64,000 bases of DNA. Origin: Thalassobacillus sp043497085. Lineage in GTDB: Bacteria; Bacillota; Bacilli; Bacillales; Halobacillaceae. A program made the translations under genes and the position numbers. The stretch is taken from the NCBI GenBank assembly GCA_043497085.1, contig JBIEKI010000001.1. One strand, written 5' to 3'. Below the pieces are notes generated by a model that searched no databases, was not told where the DNA came from, and was given only the letters and a program-made list of their open reading frames with translations. Positions 33,179 to 41,167 of this stretch are shown here, piece by piece. Position 1 is the first letter of the stretch, and each line of letters begins with the position of its first letter.

Positions 33179-33260
33179 TTTAAAATAGTAATTGGATATA
33201 TAGGTAGTTTATGGAACAGTATGAAAAGTAATCCCAAAATAGAAAGGAAAGTTGTAAAAA

Positions 33261-34457
33261 ATGACAAATTCAAGAATTGCAGCTGTTGATGTTGGTAATG
33301 ATGCTGTAAAAGCACTATTTGGAAAATTGGATTCCGATCTATACATACCGAATGTGATAGCGCGTGAGGTTGAAGATCGCCCGGTGATCGGAATTGAGGA
33401 TTTAGATGATAAGGATCCCATCGATAACATTCACATTCGTGTCCACTCCCCTGCCCTTCATGAAAATAATGCAATCTACCGTGTGGGTAACCTGGCAACG
33501 AAAAGCTCCAATTCTACAGAACTGGATCCAGGAAGCAGTAAAGCAGAAGAAGATCAGACATTAGTCATGTTGTTTGCAGCGCTTGCACTGGATGCTGTAA
33601 ATGAAAAAACACCTGAAAAAGGCTTCAAAACGAATAATGGTGTCATCGATGCAAATTACACATTGGGTACCGGCCTGCCATTAAGAGAAGTAAAAGAAGG
33701 AAAAGATGTTGGCTATCGTTCTCAACTGCTAGGTTCAGTGCACCAGGTAGAGTTTCTTGTAACGCCAAAATATCAAGGCAAGAAAGTAAATATTAAATTT
33801 GAGGAAGTGAAAGTTTATCCGGAAGGTTTCGCGGCATATATCAACCTGGTAATGGATAACCATTTGAATATCATCAATAAAGACTTGATCGATAAGCAGA
33901 TTCTTATTCAGGATATCGGGGGACTTTCTACAGATATCGCTGTGATCCGTAACCGTAATGTAGATGATGATAAGGCGCAAGGGTTCAATCTTGGGGTATC
34001 TGAATCTCTTGAACAAATCCGTGAAGAAATCAGAAGCAAGCACGGCGTAGAATTAGACAGCCGCAGAGATGTCGTTGATATCATTACTCGTAAAAATGAC
34101 CGTAACCACATCATGGTTAAAGGTAGCAGAACAAGCGTGCATGATATTACGGATCGTATTTTGCTGGAACTTGCGAAAAAAGAATACCGCTTCCTTCGTA
34201 ATGTATGGCAAAAGAACTCCCAGTCAGAAATCTGCTACTTTGTCGGAGGTGGTGCCTCTGTCTTGAAAGATTACTTGAAGACATTGAATAACAACCTGGA
34301 TGGTTTCAATATTGAATTCTTTGAGGATGAAAAAGAAAGTATCTGGATGATGTCCAATGCTTACTACAAGCTGATCTCTGACTTTATCCGCAAGAACGAC
34401 AGCCGTAAAGTGGAAGATAAAAAAGGTGAAAAACAAAAAGCTTCTTCATCAAAATAG
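33261..34457 (+). CDS. parM: ParM/StbA-like actin-family partition ATPase
   Basis: A 398-residue actin-fold protein. The nucleotide-binding loops are AAVDVGNDAVKALF (phosphate 1), IQDIGGLSTDIAVI (phosphate 2) and YFVGGGASVLKDYL (adenosine), spaced as in ParM/Alp7A proteins. A Lys/Ser-rich tail ends the protein. In plasmid systems such proteins form filaments that push ParR-bound DNA apart. Ribosome site AAAGGAAAG precedes the ATG. It sits between the 20-bp-period array and a ParR-like gene, in what otherwise looks like a chromosome, so it may mark an integrated replicon or have a domesticated role. Confidence 0.88.
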   Translation: MTNSRIAAVDVGNDAVKALFGKLDSDLYIPNVIAREVEDRPVIGIEDLDDKDPIDNIHIRVHSPALHENNAIYRVGNLATKSSNSTELDPGSSKAEEDQTLVMLFAALALDAVNEKTPEKGFKTNNGVIDANYTLGTGLPLREVKEGKDVGYRSQLLGSVHQVEFLVTPKYQGKKVNIKFEEVKVYPEGFAAYINLVMDNHLNIINKDLIDKQILIQDIGGLSTDIAVIRNRNVDDDKAQGFNLGVSESLEQIREEIRSKHGVELDSRRDVVDIITRKNDRNHIMVKGSRTSVHDITDRILLELAKKEYRFLRNVWQKNSQSEICYFVGGGASVLKDYLKTLNNNLDGFNIEFFEDEKESIWMMSNAYYKLISDFIRKNDSRKVEDKKGEKQKASSSK

Positions 34458-34466
34458 GGTGATTGT

Positions 34467-35066
34467 ATGAGTAATGCAGGGAAAGGTATTCAGAGGGGAC
34501 AGTCCATCACATTTCGCGTCCCTTCTGACACGCCTGACCATCTACTAAAACAACTGAGTAAATTGAAAGAAACAGAACGCAGGAATTTCTCGAGTAAAAT
34601 TGCTCAGTTCGTTTTAGATGGGGTCAATGAATCTCTTTCAAAAGATAGGGAGACTATCACGATTCCACTTCCAAGACAATTGACAAAAGAACAACGAAAT
34701 TGGATCAAACATGAGCATTCGGAAGCGCTGCTTGGGAGCATCATTCATCACTTGCTTGCTGATCCGGTCAGAGCCACTTCGCTTCTTGCTTCTATGAATA
34801 GCAACAATCTAAATATAGATGAAGCTTTATACTTACAAGAAGAAATGGCAGCAACTACTGCGGTAGAAGAAAAAAGTGAGCCTGTACCATCAGAAAAAGA
34901 AGAGAAAGACGAGAAAGACTGGGCAGAGATGGATAAGGCTTTGGATGACCTTAACTTTGACCAAATGAGAGACGAACTGAAAGAGCACCAAGATGATCGC
35001 GAAGACGATGAAGAAGAATCGGATGATGATCTGCTTGGAGGCTTTCTTTCAAAAATGAATAATTAA
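34467..35066 (+). CDS. parR: ParR-like DNA-binding adaptor
   Basis: A 199-residue protein with a short beta strand and two helices at the N-terminus (QSITFRVPSD, then DHLLKQLSKLKE and NFSSKIAQFVLDGVNESL), the order of a ribbon-helix-helix domain. The C-terminal 70 residues are very acidic and probably unstructured, ending LLGGFLSKMNN, a hydrophobic tip that could dock to the actin-like filament as ParR tails do. It lies 9 bp after the ParM-like gene. Identification rests on context and fold pattern, not on clear sequence identity. Confidence 0.7.
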   Translation: MSNAGKGIQRGQSITFRVPSDTPDHLLKQLSKLKETERRNFSSKIAQFVLDGVNESLSKDRETITIPLPRQLTKEQRNWIKHEHSEALLGSIIHHLLADPVRATSLLASMNSNNLNIDEALYLQEEMAATTAVEEKSEPVPSEKEEKDEKDWAEMDKALDDLNFDQMRDELKEHQDDREDDEEESDDDLLGGFLSKMNN

Positions 35067-35070
35067 TAAA

Positions 35071-35117
35071 AAATGACTTTCAGAAAAGGTAGTGCTTTTC
35101 CTGAAAGTCATTTTTTT
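35071..35117 (+). terminator. Terminator of the partition operon
   Basis: AAATGACTTTCAG pairs with CTGAAAGTCATTT, followed by T7. Confidence 0.9.
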
Positions 35118-35159
35118 ATACTTTAGGATAGTTTAACCTTGTTAAAGGATTAAAGTATA

Positions 35160-35211
35160 AGAAAAACTAAGGCTTTCGCCATAATTACTTGGCGATAAGC
35201 CAAGTTTTTCT
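35160..35211. repeat. Long imperfect inverted repeat
   Basis: Two 21-nt arms, starting AGAAAAACT and ending AGTTTTTCT, pair with bulges around a 10-nt loop. It lies between the partition terminator and the next gene; role unknown. Confidence 0.55.
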
Positions 35212-35331
35212 AATAAGTGAAACTCAGGGTTTTAAATCTAAAAAATAAGTATTAAGTCCTGATTTAATAGGGAAATGGCTGCGTTGTTTTTCCATGTTCT
35301 GGGGCATATAATGTAATAAACGAGTTGGGAG

Positions 35332-36213
35332 GTGGAGGGGATCGAGATACTTTTACCTGAAAATTTAAGAGAAGGCTTAGCGGCAGTAACTATTTTGCTT
35401 GGACTTATCAGTTCATTTCTTTCATTCAAATCTGTGTTAAAAGCTCATGCTTTAAAAATTGCTGGAATTTTGTTATTGCTTGGCTTATGTTTGTTTGCCA
35501 ATAACACATGGAGCTATTTTGCTGGAATATTCATCATTGCCAGTGCTGTTACCAGGACGGAATATTTGCAGAATCTCGCTGCTATTATACGGGGGAATAA
35601 AGAGTATTTCGACTATAAAAAAGAGTTCGTGTCGAACCAGGAGATATTCGATCATAAACTTCAGGAGATCATCGAGTTTGAACAAGGTGAAAAACAGTCT
35701 TCGGATGATGCGGAATTGGTCACTGCCACCCCTGGGGGAGTAAATACTATAGAAACTTTGCAGCCTTTACAATTAGCTCTCATAGCAGAAGATTTTGCTT
35801 TTAAAGAAATCGAAAGACGCTACAATACCCCAATCCAGCGCCATATTAGGATTACAACAAAGGAGAAGCGGTTAGAGTTTGACGGGCTGTTAGAACTGAA
35901 AGATAAAAATGTCATATGTGCTACTAAAATCATTCCTCATGATCCATTTCCTATCGAACCACTCACCTATTCCATTCAACACATCCTGCACGAAACAGTT
36001 GAATATCAAAAAATCATCCATAAAAATAAGAAAATCAGTATAAGTTATGTTGTTGTCAGTGCTTTTGTGAAGGAAACCAAAGAAGATCTGATAAAGCAAT
36101 TAAGTAAAATCAATCTAAAAAACACCTCTGATGAAGTAGAAGTAGAATACCTGTTATTCACTTTTGATGAATTAGGGATACCTGCTTCACATCCGTTAAC
36201 AAGCCTCTCGTAA
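35332..36213 (+). CDS. Membrane-anchored protein with degenerate PD-(D/E)xK nuclease-like domain
   Basis: A 293-residue protein with two or three N-terminal helices (about 14-32 and 42-72), a linker, and a soluble domain (about 145-290). That domain has a nuclease-like order: helix with Glu159, then LEFDGLLEL with Asp184, then VICATKI with Lys199, but Ala197 stands where the (D/E)xK acid should be. It is probably inactive as a nuclease. The fold call is my inference. Initiation is unclear: the only in-frame GTG (35332) overlaps the GGAGG sequence itself. It follows the partition operon after a terminator. Confidence 0.6.
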   Translation: MEGIEILLPENLREGLAAVTILLGLISSFLSFKSVLKAHALKIAGILLLLGLCLFANNTWSYFAGIFIIASAVTRTEYLQNLAAIIRGNKEYFDYKKEFVSNQEIFDHKLQEIIEFEQGEKQSSDDAELVTATPGGVNTIETLQPLQLALIAEDFAFKEIERRYNTPIQRHIRITTKEKRLEFDGLLELKDKNVICATKIIPHDPFPIEPLTYSIQHILHETVEYQKIIHKNKKISISYVVVSAFVKETKEDLIKQLSKINLKNTSDEVEVEYLLFTFDELGIPASHPLTSLS

Positions 36214-36227
36214 AGAGAGGTTTTTTT
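36204..36227 (+). terminator. Terminator of the nuclease-like gene
   Basis: CCTCT and AGAGG pair around the stop codon, followed by T7. Confidence 0.85.
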
Positions 36228-36349
36228 GTTAGATAGATAAATGATTTCTAATATTTCCTGGGGAATATATTTAAATGAGTGAACTAATGTATGGGATTCA
36301 CAAGGTAAGTGACACTAAGAGGATAGGTGAATAATTAGGAGTGGTACCA

Positions 36350-37255
36350 GTGAAAAAATATGAGGCAGTAATTGTAGGGGGAGGCATTGCAGGACTTCAG
36401 GCGGCGATTCAGTTGGGGAGGTATCAGCATGAAACTTTGGTGATTGATTCAGACAGAGGAAGGTCGAATTTATGTCGTTGTTATCATAACTTGCTAGGAT
36501 GGCCTGATGGCATCAGTGGCAAGGAGCTTCGGTCAATTGGTAAACAACAGGCAGAACGATTAGGAGTTAATTTTCTTCAGGATACTGTGTCAGATGTAAG
36601 AAAAGAGGGGAATGGCTTTCTTATCTCTACCAATGAACATAGCGACTTCATTACTTCCTGCGTTTTGTTGGCTACCGGTGTAGTCGATCGTATTCCTCCT
36701 AAGTTTACAGACCTTTACCCCTGTCTTGGGTTACGTGTGTTTATTTGTCCGGATTGTGATGGGTATCAAGTGAAAGGGGAGCGGACATTAGTGCTTGGGA
36801 CAGGAAATCCGGGGGCTAATATGGCATTAACTCTTTCTTATTGGACGGAGGATCTTACTTACATCAATCATGAACGGAGGGGAGTTGATTCCAATTTACA
36901 GGCCCAACTTGCCGAAAAAAATATTAAGTATATTCACCAATCAGTGGATCGGGTTTTATCAGATGAGGATACATTCCATGGGGTTGTTTTACAAGATGGT
37001 AGCCGGATCGAAGTGAAGTATGCTTTTTTAGCTTTTGGAGGAAATAAAGTGAAATCTGAATTGGCAAAAGGAATCGGAGTCGAACTGCATCATAATCAAC
37101 ATATCCTTGTCGATGGCAGGACGAAAATGACGAATATATCAGGGGTGTGGGCAGCCGGGGATGTCGTTGCCCATTCGGAACAAGTGGCCGTAGCTATGGG
37201 AGAAGGACTTCAGGCTGCAATCTGGATGCATAAAAAGATTATCGGAGAAAAATAA
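36350..37255 (+). CDS. Thioredoxin-reductase-like NAD(P)/FAD oxidoreductase
   Basis: A 301-residue flavoprotein with an N-terminal FAD motif (VIVGGGIAGLQAAI), a redox-active CPDC in FICPDCDGYQ at the position of the TrxR disulfide, an NAD(P) motif (VLGTGNPGANMA) and a C-terminal GVWAAGDVV. Thioredoxin reductases usually carry CATC or CAVC, and the middle of the protein is divergent, so the partner may be another small thiol protein. GTG at 36350 lies 8 nt after AGGAG. Monocistronic. Confidence 0.85.
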   Translation: MKKYEAVIVGGGIAGLQAAIQLGRYQHETLVIDSDRGRSNLCRCYHNLLGWPDGISGKELRSIGKQQAERLGVNFLQDTVSDVRKEGNGFLISTNEHSDFITSCVLLATGVVDRIPPKFTDLYPCLGLRVFICPDCDGYQVKGERTLVLGTGNPGANMALTLSYWTEDLTYINHERRGVDSNLQAQLAEKNIKYIHQSVDRVLSDEDTFHGVVLQDGSRIEVKYAFLAFGGNKVKSELAKGIGVELHHNQHILVDGRTKMTNISGVWAAGDVVAHSEQVAVAMGEGLQAAIWMHKKIIGEK

Positions 37256-37257
37256 AC

Positions 37258-37296
37258 AAAGGACAGGCTTACGTTAAAATACCAGGCCTATCCTTT
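37258..37296. terminator. Terminator between convergent genes
   Basis: AAAGGACAGGC and GCCTATCCTTT pair with one mismatch. It ends the flavoprotein gene and may also serve the HD-domain gene. Confidence 0.55.
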
Positions 37297-37349
37297 ATTA
37301 GTATAAAGGTTGGTTATTACCATGTGAAAGGAGTCAAATGTTTGTGTTA

Positions 37350-37889
37350 TTATCCAAAGACTCTGGCAACTGCTTTTTCATACTTCTTGAAGAAGTCCGG
37401 GGTTTCAGCTTTTAGAAAGCCGTCATACATGTGGTTAGCAACTGATTCGTAGTACCATTTTTGCTTTTCGTATCCGGCGTTAAAGTTGTTCCAAACTTTA
37501 TCCCCGTGCTTTTCCAACTCTTGTTCTGTTGATAAAAGATTGTCCAGTTTATCGGCGATAATCAGGTACTTAACATTTTTTGATCCTGTTTTAACCGTAT
37601 CGATGGTGTGTTGTTTGCGTTCTTTCCAGGTTTTTGACTTATCTTCTGTATGGGAAGCTACCAGACGTGAAACTTCTTTGCCAAACTCGTTTTCAATATC
37701 TGAAATATCATAGTCGGTATCCTCCACGACATCATGCAGGTAGCCCGCGCAAACCACCTCTATAGAGCAGCCTGCCTGGTGCAGCGTTTCTGCTACTTGT
37801 ATTGGATGGACGATGTATGGCTTACCTGTGCCTTTTCTTTGCTGCCCCTCATGAGCTTTCTCTGCAAATAGCTTAGCTTTATCCAGCAT
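37350..37889 (-). CDS. HD domain phosphohydrolase (RelA/SpoT hydrolase-like, MESH1-type)
   Basis: A 179-residue stand-alone hydrolase domain. Motifs match the (p)ppGpp hydrolase half of Rel/Spo proteins: GTGKPYIVHPIQVAE, YLHDVVEDTDY (HD pair) and IADKLDNLLS. There is no synthetase, TGS or ACT domain. It could degrade alarmones or another nucleotide. ATG follows GGAGGGG. Monocistronic. Confidence 0.85.
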   Translation of the reverse strand: MLDKAKLFAEKAHEGQQRKGTGKPYIVHPIQVAETLHQAGCSIEVVCAGYLHDVVEDTDYDISDIENEFGKEVSRLVASHTEDKSKTWKERKQHTIDTVKTGSKNVKYLIIADKLDNLLSTEQELEKHGDKVWNNFNAGYEKQKWYYESVANHMYDGFLKAETPDFFKKYEKAVARVFG

Positions 37890-37988
37890 GGGAACCCCTC
37901 CGGTCTGTTTTGTTTTAATTGCTTATATAGGTCTTACCCTATTCTCTTATGATAAACTACAGTTATTACAAATAAAGGAGTGTTTTCT

Positions 37989-38813
37989 ATGCAGAAAGTA
38001 ACTTTACATAACGGCAACATCATGCCACAGCTCGGCTTTGGAGTGTGGCAAGTAGAAGATGAAGAGGCTGTTCCAGCAGTAAAAAAAGCCTTGGAAACAG
38101 GTTATCGCTCTATAGATACAGCTGCCATCTACGGAAATGAACGCGGAGTGGGGAAAGCCATCCAGGAAAGCGGTTTACCGCGTGAGGAGCTTTTTATTAC
38201 CACGAAAGTATGGAACACCGATCAAGGCTATGAAAATACCTTAAAAGCCTTCGACGAAAGCTTAGAAAAGCTTGGGCTTGAATATGTAGATTTATATCTG
38301 ATTCATTGGCCGACACCAGAGTTCGATGACTACGTAGAGACGTATAAGGCCTTGGAAAAGTTGTATCATGATGGACGTGTAAAAGCAATCGGTGTATGTA
38401 ACTTTGACATCGACCACCTGCAGCGTATCCTCGATGAATGTGAAGTGACACCAGTATTAAATCAGGTCGAATGCCATCCATACCTTGCGCAAAATGAAAT
38501 GAAAGACTTCTGTAAGAAGCATGGCATTTACGTAGAGGCGTGGAGTCCGCTGATGCAGGGTGGAGAAGTTCTTAGTAATGAAGCAGTTAAAGAAGTGGCT
38601 AATAAGCACGGAAAGAGTGCTGCTCAAGTAATTATTCGCTGGCATTTACAAAACGATACCATCGTCATCCCTAAATCAGTGACACCTTCTCGCATCGAGG
38701 AGAACTTCGAGGTATTTGATTTTGAATTGGACAAGGAAGATATGGAAAAAATAGATTCCTTAGACCGTAACGAGCGAAAAGGTCCTAAGCCGTCTGAAAT
38801 GAATATTCGGTAA
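37989..38813 (+). CDS. Aldo/keto reductase (YvgN/YtbE-like)
   Basis: A 274-residue NADPH-dependent reductase of aldehydes and ketones. It has GYRSIDTAAIYGNERGVG (catalytic Asp and Tyr), FITTKVWN (Lys), the LIHWP segment (His) and IPKSVTPSRIEEN for cofactor binding. ATG at 37989 lies 8 nt after AAAGGAG; a GTG three codons earlier is too close to it. Confidence 0.92.
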   Translation: MQKVTLHNGNIMPQLGFGVWQVEDEEAVPAVKKALETGYRSIDTAAIYGNERGVGKAIQESGLPREELFITTKVWNTDQGYENTLKAFDESLEKLGLEYVDLYLIHWPTPEFDDYVETYKALEKLYHDGRVKAIGVCNFDIDHLQRILDECEVTPVLNQVECHPYLAQNEMKDFCKKHGIYVEAWSPLMQGGEVLSNEAVKEVANKHGKSAAQVIIRWHLQNDTIVIPKSVTPSRIEENFEVFDFELDKEDMEKIDSLDRNERKGPKPSEMNIR

Positions 38814-38907
38814 ATTCACTTCAGGTTAGATATAAGCATGAGAACTGACTTTCCGGGGAAAACATAACAACAAGACATACCATTAAGTGAGGAAAGGATG
38901 TGGCCCC

Positions 38908-39150
38908 ATGGTTTTTGTGGCAGTGATACTCACATTAATAGGAACTTTAGGTTTTACTGGTTATGTAAAAGAATCAAAGATTGTTGCTGCGTTCTATACG
39001 ATTTCTCTTATTAGTATCGCGATATCCTTGTTCGGCACTTTTGTAATTAATGGGGAGACAGGAAGTCTGGTGATGATCATAGGCGGAATTATCAGTATTG
39101 GCGCATTAATCGGTATTATATTAACCAAACCAGAAAATGTAGAAGCATAA
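38908..39150 (+). CDS. Small hypothetical membrane protein
   Basis: An 80-residue protein with three membrane helices (about 1-20, 24-45 and 50-72) and a short polar C-terminus. No family recognised. The ATG at 38908 is preceded by AGGAAAGGA at about 10 nt. A terminator follows directly. Confidence 0.7.
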   Translation: MVFVAVILTLIGTLGFTGYVKESKIVAAFYTISLISIAISLFGTFVINGETGSLVMIIGGIISIGALIGIILTKPENVEA

Positions 39151-39154
39151 GAGG

Positions 39155-39180
39155 GAACGGTCGAAAAGACCGTTCTTTTA
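39155..39180 (+). terminator. Terminator of the small membrane protein gene
   Basis: GAACGGTC and GACCGTTC pair perfectly, followed by T-rich sequence. Confidence 0.85.
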
Positions 39181-39207
39181 TTATGAGAAAAAATAATTAC
39201 GTTATAG

Positions 39208-39258
39208 AGTAATTTTATATTGCTTTATTGAGTAATATAAATTACTATTAAAAGTAAC
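39208..39258 (+). promoter_or_regulatory. Promoter and AGTAAT repeats before the HTH/F1-beta fusion gene
   Basis: TTGCTT (39220-39225) and TACTAT (39243-39248) are 17 bp apart. Over this promoter, AGTAAT occurs at 39209, 39231, inverted as ATTACT at 39241, and as AGTAAC at 39253. The pair at 39231-39246 forms the palindrome AGTAATATAAATTACT. It is a likely operator, perhaps for the downstream HTH protein itself. Confidence 0.5.
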
Positions 39259-39272
39259 AGGGGGTGTGTTTT

Positions 39273-40319
39273 GTGGAAGACTTACGTTTGAACGTGGCTT
39301 TACTGAGACGGCGTGTCCCTAATTTAACAAGTGCCGCCAAATCGGTAGGATTACGCCCTGCTACGGTTTCCAATCTTAGTACAGGGAAAATCCCTGTCGG
39401 AAGGGCGGAAGTAAGGACGCTTGTTGCTTTGGCTTCATTGGCTGAATGTAGTCTCGATGAACTGATTATCAGAGGGGAGAAGGTAGAAATGATTGAAACG
39501 GGTATCAAGGCTTTAGATTTGTTTGCTCCGTTGACGAAAAGTGGGACGATAGGATTGGTAGCGAGGCCTGGAATGGGGCAGCTTGTAATATTAGCTGAGG
39601 TTTTTCATCGCTTGAAACAACAAGGGCATCAAACTATTTTATTGGAGCCTGAGGGTAAACATACGGAAGTAGACGACATTTCAACGTATATCGATCATAC
39701 GTTTCACTCAATTGATGAAGCATATGAGTATATAGCAAAGCTTTCAAATAAGACCGAGGTTGTTTTCGCCGCAGACCGTTCCCACGTCCTTACGGGTGAT
39801 ATTCAAGATTTGCAGGAACGTCTTCAAAATATAGGCGTTGACTCAGTTACTACTTTCTTAGTTGATTTAAAAGGTGAAGTGGTAGACGAAGATTTACCTT
39901 ATGGCCCTTTAGAAACCCTGTTACAATTTGATGCTGATTTAGCTGCCAGAAATATGTTTCCTGCCATCAACCCAATTTATTCAACCTCCTCTGTATTAGA
40001 AGGCGCGCATCTCGATCAAACACACCTCACCATACAGCAGCGTGCTCAAAAACTACTGCGCAGGTACCGTGAACTGCGTGCAATCGTCAACGTCAAAGGG
40101 ATAGACAGTTTACCAGAAACAGAAGCACCTCTCTATAAACGGGGAGAGTTGCTGGAAGCCTATTTAACGCAGCCATTTTACGTCGCGGAAGCATTCACCG
40201 GGCAAAAAGGAGAAACGGTAACTTTAAAAGAGACGTTAATGGATGTTCGAAAGATTTTAGATGGTGCCAATGATGCAAAAGAAGTAAGAGAACTCAGCTA
40301 TGTCGGTAAAATTCATTGA
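39273..40319 (+). CDS. HTH domain fused to a degenerate F1-ATPase beta-like domain
   Basis: A 348-residue protein with two unlike parts. Residues about 1-68 form a Cro/CI-type helix-turn-helix (LTSAAKSVGLRPATVSNLSTGK, then LASLAECSLDELII). Residues about 72-348 follow the F1 beta subunit: IETGIKALDLFAPLTKSGTIGL, then PAINPIYSTSSVLE, QRAQKLLRRYRELRAIV, YLTQPFYVAEAFTGQKGE and TLKETLMDVRKILDG, all with close counterparts in AtpD. The P-loop is lost (ARPGMGQLV, no GKT) and the catalytic middle is much shorter, so ATP hydrolysis is unlikely. GTG at 39273 follows AGGGGGTG by 6 nt. Probably a regulator; ligand unknown. Confidence 0.8.
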   Translation: MEDLRLNVALLRRRVPNLTSAAKSVGLRPATVSNLSTGKIPVGRAEVRTLVALASLAECSLDELIIRGEKVEMIETGIKALDLFAPLTKSGTIGLVARPGMGQLVILAEVFHRLKQQGHQTILLEPEGKHTEVDDISTYIDHTFHSIDEAYEYIAKLSNKTEVVFAADRSHVLTGDIQDLQERLQNIGVDSVTTFLVDLKGEVVDEDLPYGPLETLLQFDADLAARNMFPAINPIYSTSSVLEGAHLDQTHLTIQQRAQKLLRRYRELRAIVNVKGIDSLPETEAPLYKRGELLEAYLTQPFYVAEAFTGQKGETVTLKETLMDVRKILDGANDAKEVRELSYVGKIH

Positions 40320-40326
40320 TTAATTC

Positions 40327-40355
40327 GCCTCCCTCCTGATAAGGGGGGCTTTTTT
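40327..40355 (+). terminator. Terminator of the HTH/F1-beta fusion gene
   Basis: GCCTCCCT pairs with AGGGGGGC (one G-U pair), followed by T6. Confidence 0.8.
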
Positions 40356-40394
40356 AAGTGGAATTTTCTTTTTTTAGGAAAAATTGAATAGGAC

Positions 40395-40408
40395 AAACAT
40401 ATGTTTGG
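40395..40408. promoter_or_regulatory. Perfect palindrome resembling a LexA box
   Basis: CAAACATATGTTTG is a 14-bp palindrome that differs from the Bacillus SOS box CGAACNNNNGTTCG only at one base in each arm. It lies 30 bp before the small toxin-like gene. Confidence 0.4.
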
Positions 40409-40437
40409 GAAGGCTTTACATAAGGAGGCGATAAAAG

Positions 40438-40515
40438 ATGAACACCTTTGAAGTACTGACGTTGATGTTAAGCTTTGGCATGTTTGTAATCGCTGTCCTA
40501 AAGTTCGACAAGTGA
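40438..40515 (+). CDS. Putative holin-like toxin (type I toxin peptide family)
   Basis: A 25-residue peptide, MNTFEVLTLMLSFGMFVIAV followed by LKFDK: one membrane helix and a short charged tail. It closely fits the Gram-positive 'putative holin-like toxin' family (consensus like TYEALxLMIxFxxLVLAxLSF). AAGGAGG lies 8 nt before the ATG. Such peptides are toxins of type I systems silenced by an antisense RNA; the gene-free 40516-40738 stretch could encode one on the minus strand, but I saw no clear promoter for it. Confidence 0.75.
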   Translation: MNTFEVLTLMLSFGMFVIAVLKFDK

Positions 40516-40527
40516 TAACCCTCTTGG

Positions 40528-40554
40528 CACGCTTAGCCGGCGTGTTATTTTTTT
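40528..40554 (+). terminator. Terminator of the holin-like toxin gene
   Basis: CACGC pairs with GCGTG, followed by TTATTTTTTT. Confidence 0.7.
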
Positions 40555-40696
40555 GCGAAAAGCAATATATTACACGATATATTCATGCACTGATTTTGTA
40601 ATATGCTCATCAGTGGATAGCTGGCGACATTACTCTATTGGGAAGAGGCTGAGAAGCAGGCTAACTTGCTTTTAACCTTTGGTTCAGCGAAGAGAA

Positions 40697-40727
40697 GAAA
40701 AAAACCAGCTCTTATAAAATGAGCTGG
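40697..40727 (-). terminator. Terminator of the 93-residue membrane protein gene
   Basis: On the minus strand CCAGCTC and GAGCTGG pair, followed by a run of eight T. Confidence 0.85.
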
Positions 40728-40738
40728 CTTCTGATTAG

Positions 40739-41020
40739 TTATTTTGTTTCTTTTTTTATCGGTCCAATCAGTTTGGAAATACGGTGAATGACAAACATCT
40801 GGATAAATACGATCAAGGATAAAATCGCCATGGTAAGGATGATGCCTGACAGTGACCCTTTGCCAATGATTCCGATCATCAGACCAAGGCTCCCCCCAAC
40901 CACAATCGAAGGGTAGACCATGCTGTTGGTTATTTCGCCTTTTCTGGCAAAATACCTGTTTATAAAAAAGGCTACAATTATCAAAATCGCTGCTATAAAT
41001 GCGGTGAAAAGCTGTGTCAA
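40739..41020 (-). CDS. Small hypothetical membrane protein
   Basis: A 93-residue protein with three helices (about 4-22, 36-54 and 58-80) and a basic C-terminus (SKLIGPIKKETK). No family recognised. Start TTG at 41020 has AAGGAGG about 6 nt upstream. Monocistronic, with its own terminator. Confidence 0.7.
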   Translation of the reverse strand: MTQLFTAFIAAILIIVAFFINRYFARKGEITNSMVYPSIVVGGSLGLMIGIIGKGSLSGIILTMAILSLIVFIQMFVIHRISKLIGPIKKETK

Positions 41021-41122
41021 AGTAACCCTCCTTTAGGGGTAAGCGTATACTTTTCTTTACCTTATCAAAGTTTGGTTTATTTGTTAAATGACAAATTTGT
41101 TACTTGATGTCCTTAAAAATAA

Positions 41123-41156
41123 AGAAAAAGCAGCCTCAATAAAGGCTGCTTTTTCT
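41123..41156 (-). terminator. Terminator of the mechanosensitive channel gene
   Basis: AGAAAAAGCAGCCT pairs with AGGCTGCTTTTTCT, with T-rich ends on both strands. Confidence 0.85.
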
Positions 41157-41167
41157 GGATGAAGTAT

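Noticed and set aside
32683..36227. Prophage or complete integrated plasmid
   Set aside because: Apart from the partition genes no replication, integrase, capsid or conjugation gene and no clear attachment repeats were seen.
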